Of a stretch of DNA of 6,448 nt, positions 5,989 through 6,448 are shown piece after piece. The position numbers and the translations under genes are program-made. Positions within the stretch are counted from its first letter, which is position 1; each line of letters starts with the position of its first letter. The notes under the pieces were generated by a model. It ran no database searches and had not been told where the DNA came from. It was given only the letters and a program-made list of their open reading frames with translations. This DNA is from Synergistaceae bacterium (GTDB lineage Bacteria > Synergistota > Synergistia > Synergistales > Synergistaceae): positions 1 to 6,448 of the forward strand of contig JAUNSQ010000026.1 in the NCBI GenBank assembly GCA_030539135.1, read 5' to 3'.

Positions 5989-6448
5989 CTATGACGCTCT
6001 GAGGTTATTGTCGATTATCGTAACGACGACTCCCTTGATCGTATTGTCGGTCGTGCGGTAAGGAGCGACGCGCAGATTGTAGCTCTTGTTGTTTGCGGCC
6101 TTGATCTCTCTGTCGATTGGGATCAGGTTCTTAAGCACCGTCTTAGCGTCGTCGATTATCGAGTCGTCTGTGAAGCTGTGGCAGATTATCTGAAGCGGAC
6201 GGCCGATATCGTGATCCATTATGTTGAACTCGCGGCCAATGTACTCGGTGAATTTCCTTATATTGAGTTTGCTGTCGAGGAAGAGGATACCTATCATCGT
6301 GGAAGACAGGAAGTTCGACAGGTCGTTCGTCATATCGGTGAGTTCGTCGAGCTTCTGCTGGTATTCCGCGTTGACGGTGTACAGCTCTTCATTGACTGAC
6401 TGCAGCTCTTCATTTGAGCTCTGGAGTTCTTCGTTCGCCGTGAGGAGT
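5989..6448 (-). CDS. C-terminal part of a CheB/CheR-PAS type chemosensory protein (5' end outside window)
   Basis: The last 152 codons are visible. They open with a coiled coil of three heptads, NEELQSS-NEELQSV-NEELYTV, followed by NAEYQQKLDEL. This is the hallmark linker of CheR-type methyltransferase proteins, often fused to a CheB-type methylesterase domain, that carry a C-terminal PAS domain. A PAS domain of the type found in those fusions follows (about residues 40-148): DLSNFLSSTMIGILFLDSKL, then IRKFT, then DIGRPL, ending with a beta strand, VVVTIID. The protein stops just after the PAS domain, so no histidine kinase is attached at this end. In this family the catalytic domains methylate and demethylate receptor glutamates, and the PAS domain senses a signal. 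None of the catalytic part is in the window, so the domain make-up is inferred from the linker and PAS. The ATG at 6333 is internal, because the coiled coil continues in frame upstream of it. The gene ends in its own terminator. Confidence 0.85.
   Translation of the reverse strand, partial: LLTANEELQSSNEELQSVNEELYTVNAEYQQKLDELTDMTNDLSNFLSSTMIGILFLDSKLNIRKFTEYIGREFNIMDHDIGRPLQIICHSFTDDSIIDDAKTVLKNLIPIDREIKAANNKSYNLRVAPYRTTDNTIKGVVVTIIDNNLRAS
6373..6435 (-). repeat. Three tandem 21-bp coding repeats (coiled-coil heptads)
   Basis: Minus-strand units at 6435-6415, 6414-6394 and 6393-6373 each begin with an AAY-GAA-GAR-CT codon pattern encoding NEEL, followed by three variable residues (QSS, QSV, YTV). 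The second and third units share the 12-base core AATGAAGAGCTG. The repeat is a protein-level heptad pattern conserved in the family, not a mobile or regulatory repeat. Confidence 0.8.

Noticed and set aside
5989..6333. A stand-alone 114-residue PAS protein starting at ATG 6333
   Set aside because: The frame stays open upstream and encodes the family-typical NEELQS coiled coil, so this ATG is an internal methionine.

Overview
The window holds the RNA polymerase large-subunit operon of a bacterium, with everything on the minus strand. In transcription order, from high to low coordinates, it contains: the 3' end of a chemosensory CheB/CheR-PAS type gene (6448-5989); a 297-bp intergenic region packed with regulatory signals (5693-5988); a complete rpoB (5692-1901); and the first 633 codons of rpoC (1901 to the window edge). 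I see no plus-strand gene, tRNA, rRNA, CRISPR array or mobile element.

Organism: base composition is moderate, a little above 50% GC in the genes and AT-rich between them. The beta subunit lacks the roughly 100-residue SI2 insertion typical of Proteobacteria and has a long acidic C-terminal tail. Beta-prime carries about 170 extra residues at the site where Thermus and Thermotoga carry their non-conserved domain. Together with the CheB/CheR-PAS neighbour, this makes a Synergistota-like bacterium (Cloacibacillus/Synergistes type) my best guess. That assignment is an inference with only moderate support.

The region before rpoB is the most informative non-coding part. The chemosensory gene ends in its own intrinsic terminator (5931-5966). 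Next comes a near-consensus promoter P1 (5837-5865). It is followed by a second intrinsic terminator (5756-5789) physically interleaved with a second, perfect-consensus promoter P2 (5748-5775): the -35 box lies in the hairpin and the U-tract forms part of the promoter spacer. A P1 transcript must pass the terminator to reach rpoB, whereas a P2 transcript starts beyond it. The rpoB Shine-Dalgarno sequence can fold into a small hairpin abutting the start codon. The longest open frame for rpoB starts at an ATG inside the P2 -10 box, so the real start is the ATG at 5692, giving 1263 residues.

rpoB and rpoC overlap by one base (TAATG), and the rpoC ribosome binding site is encoded within the last acidic codons of rpoB, so translation of the two subunits is probably coupled. 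The ribosomal protein genes rplJ/rplL, which often precede rpoB, are not immediately upstream here.
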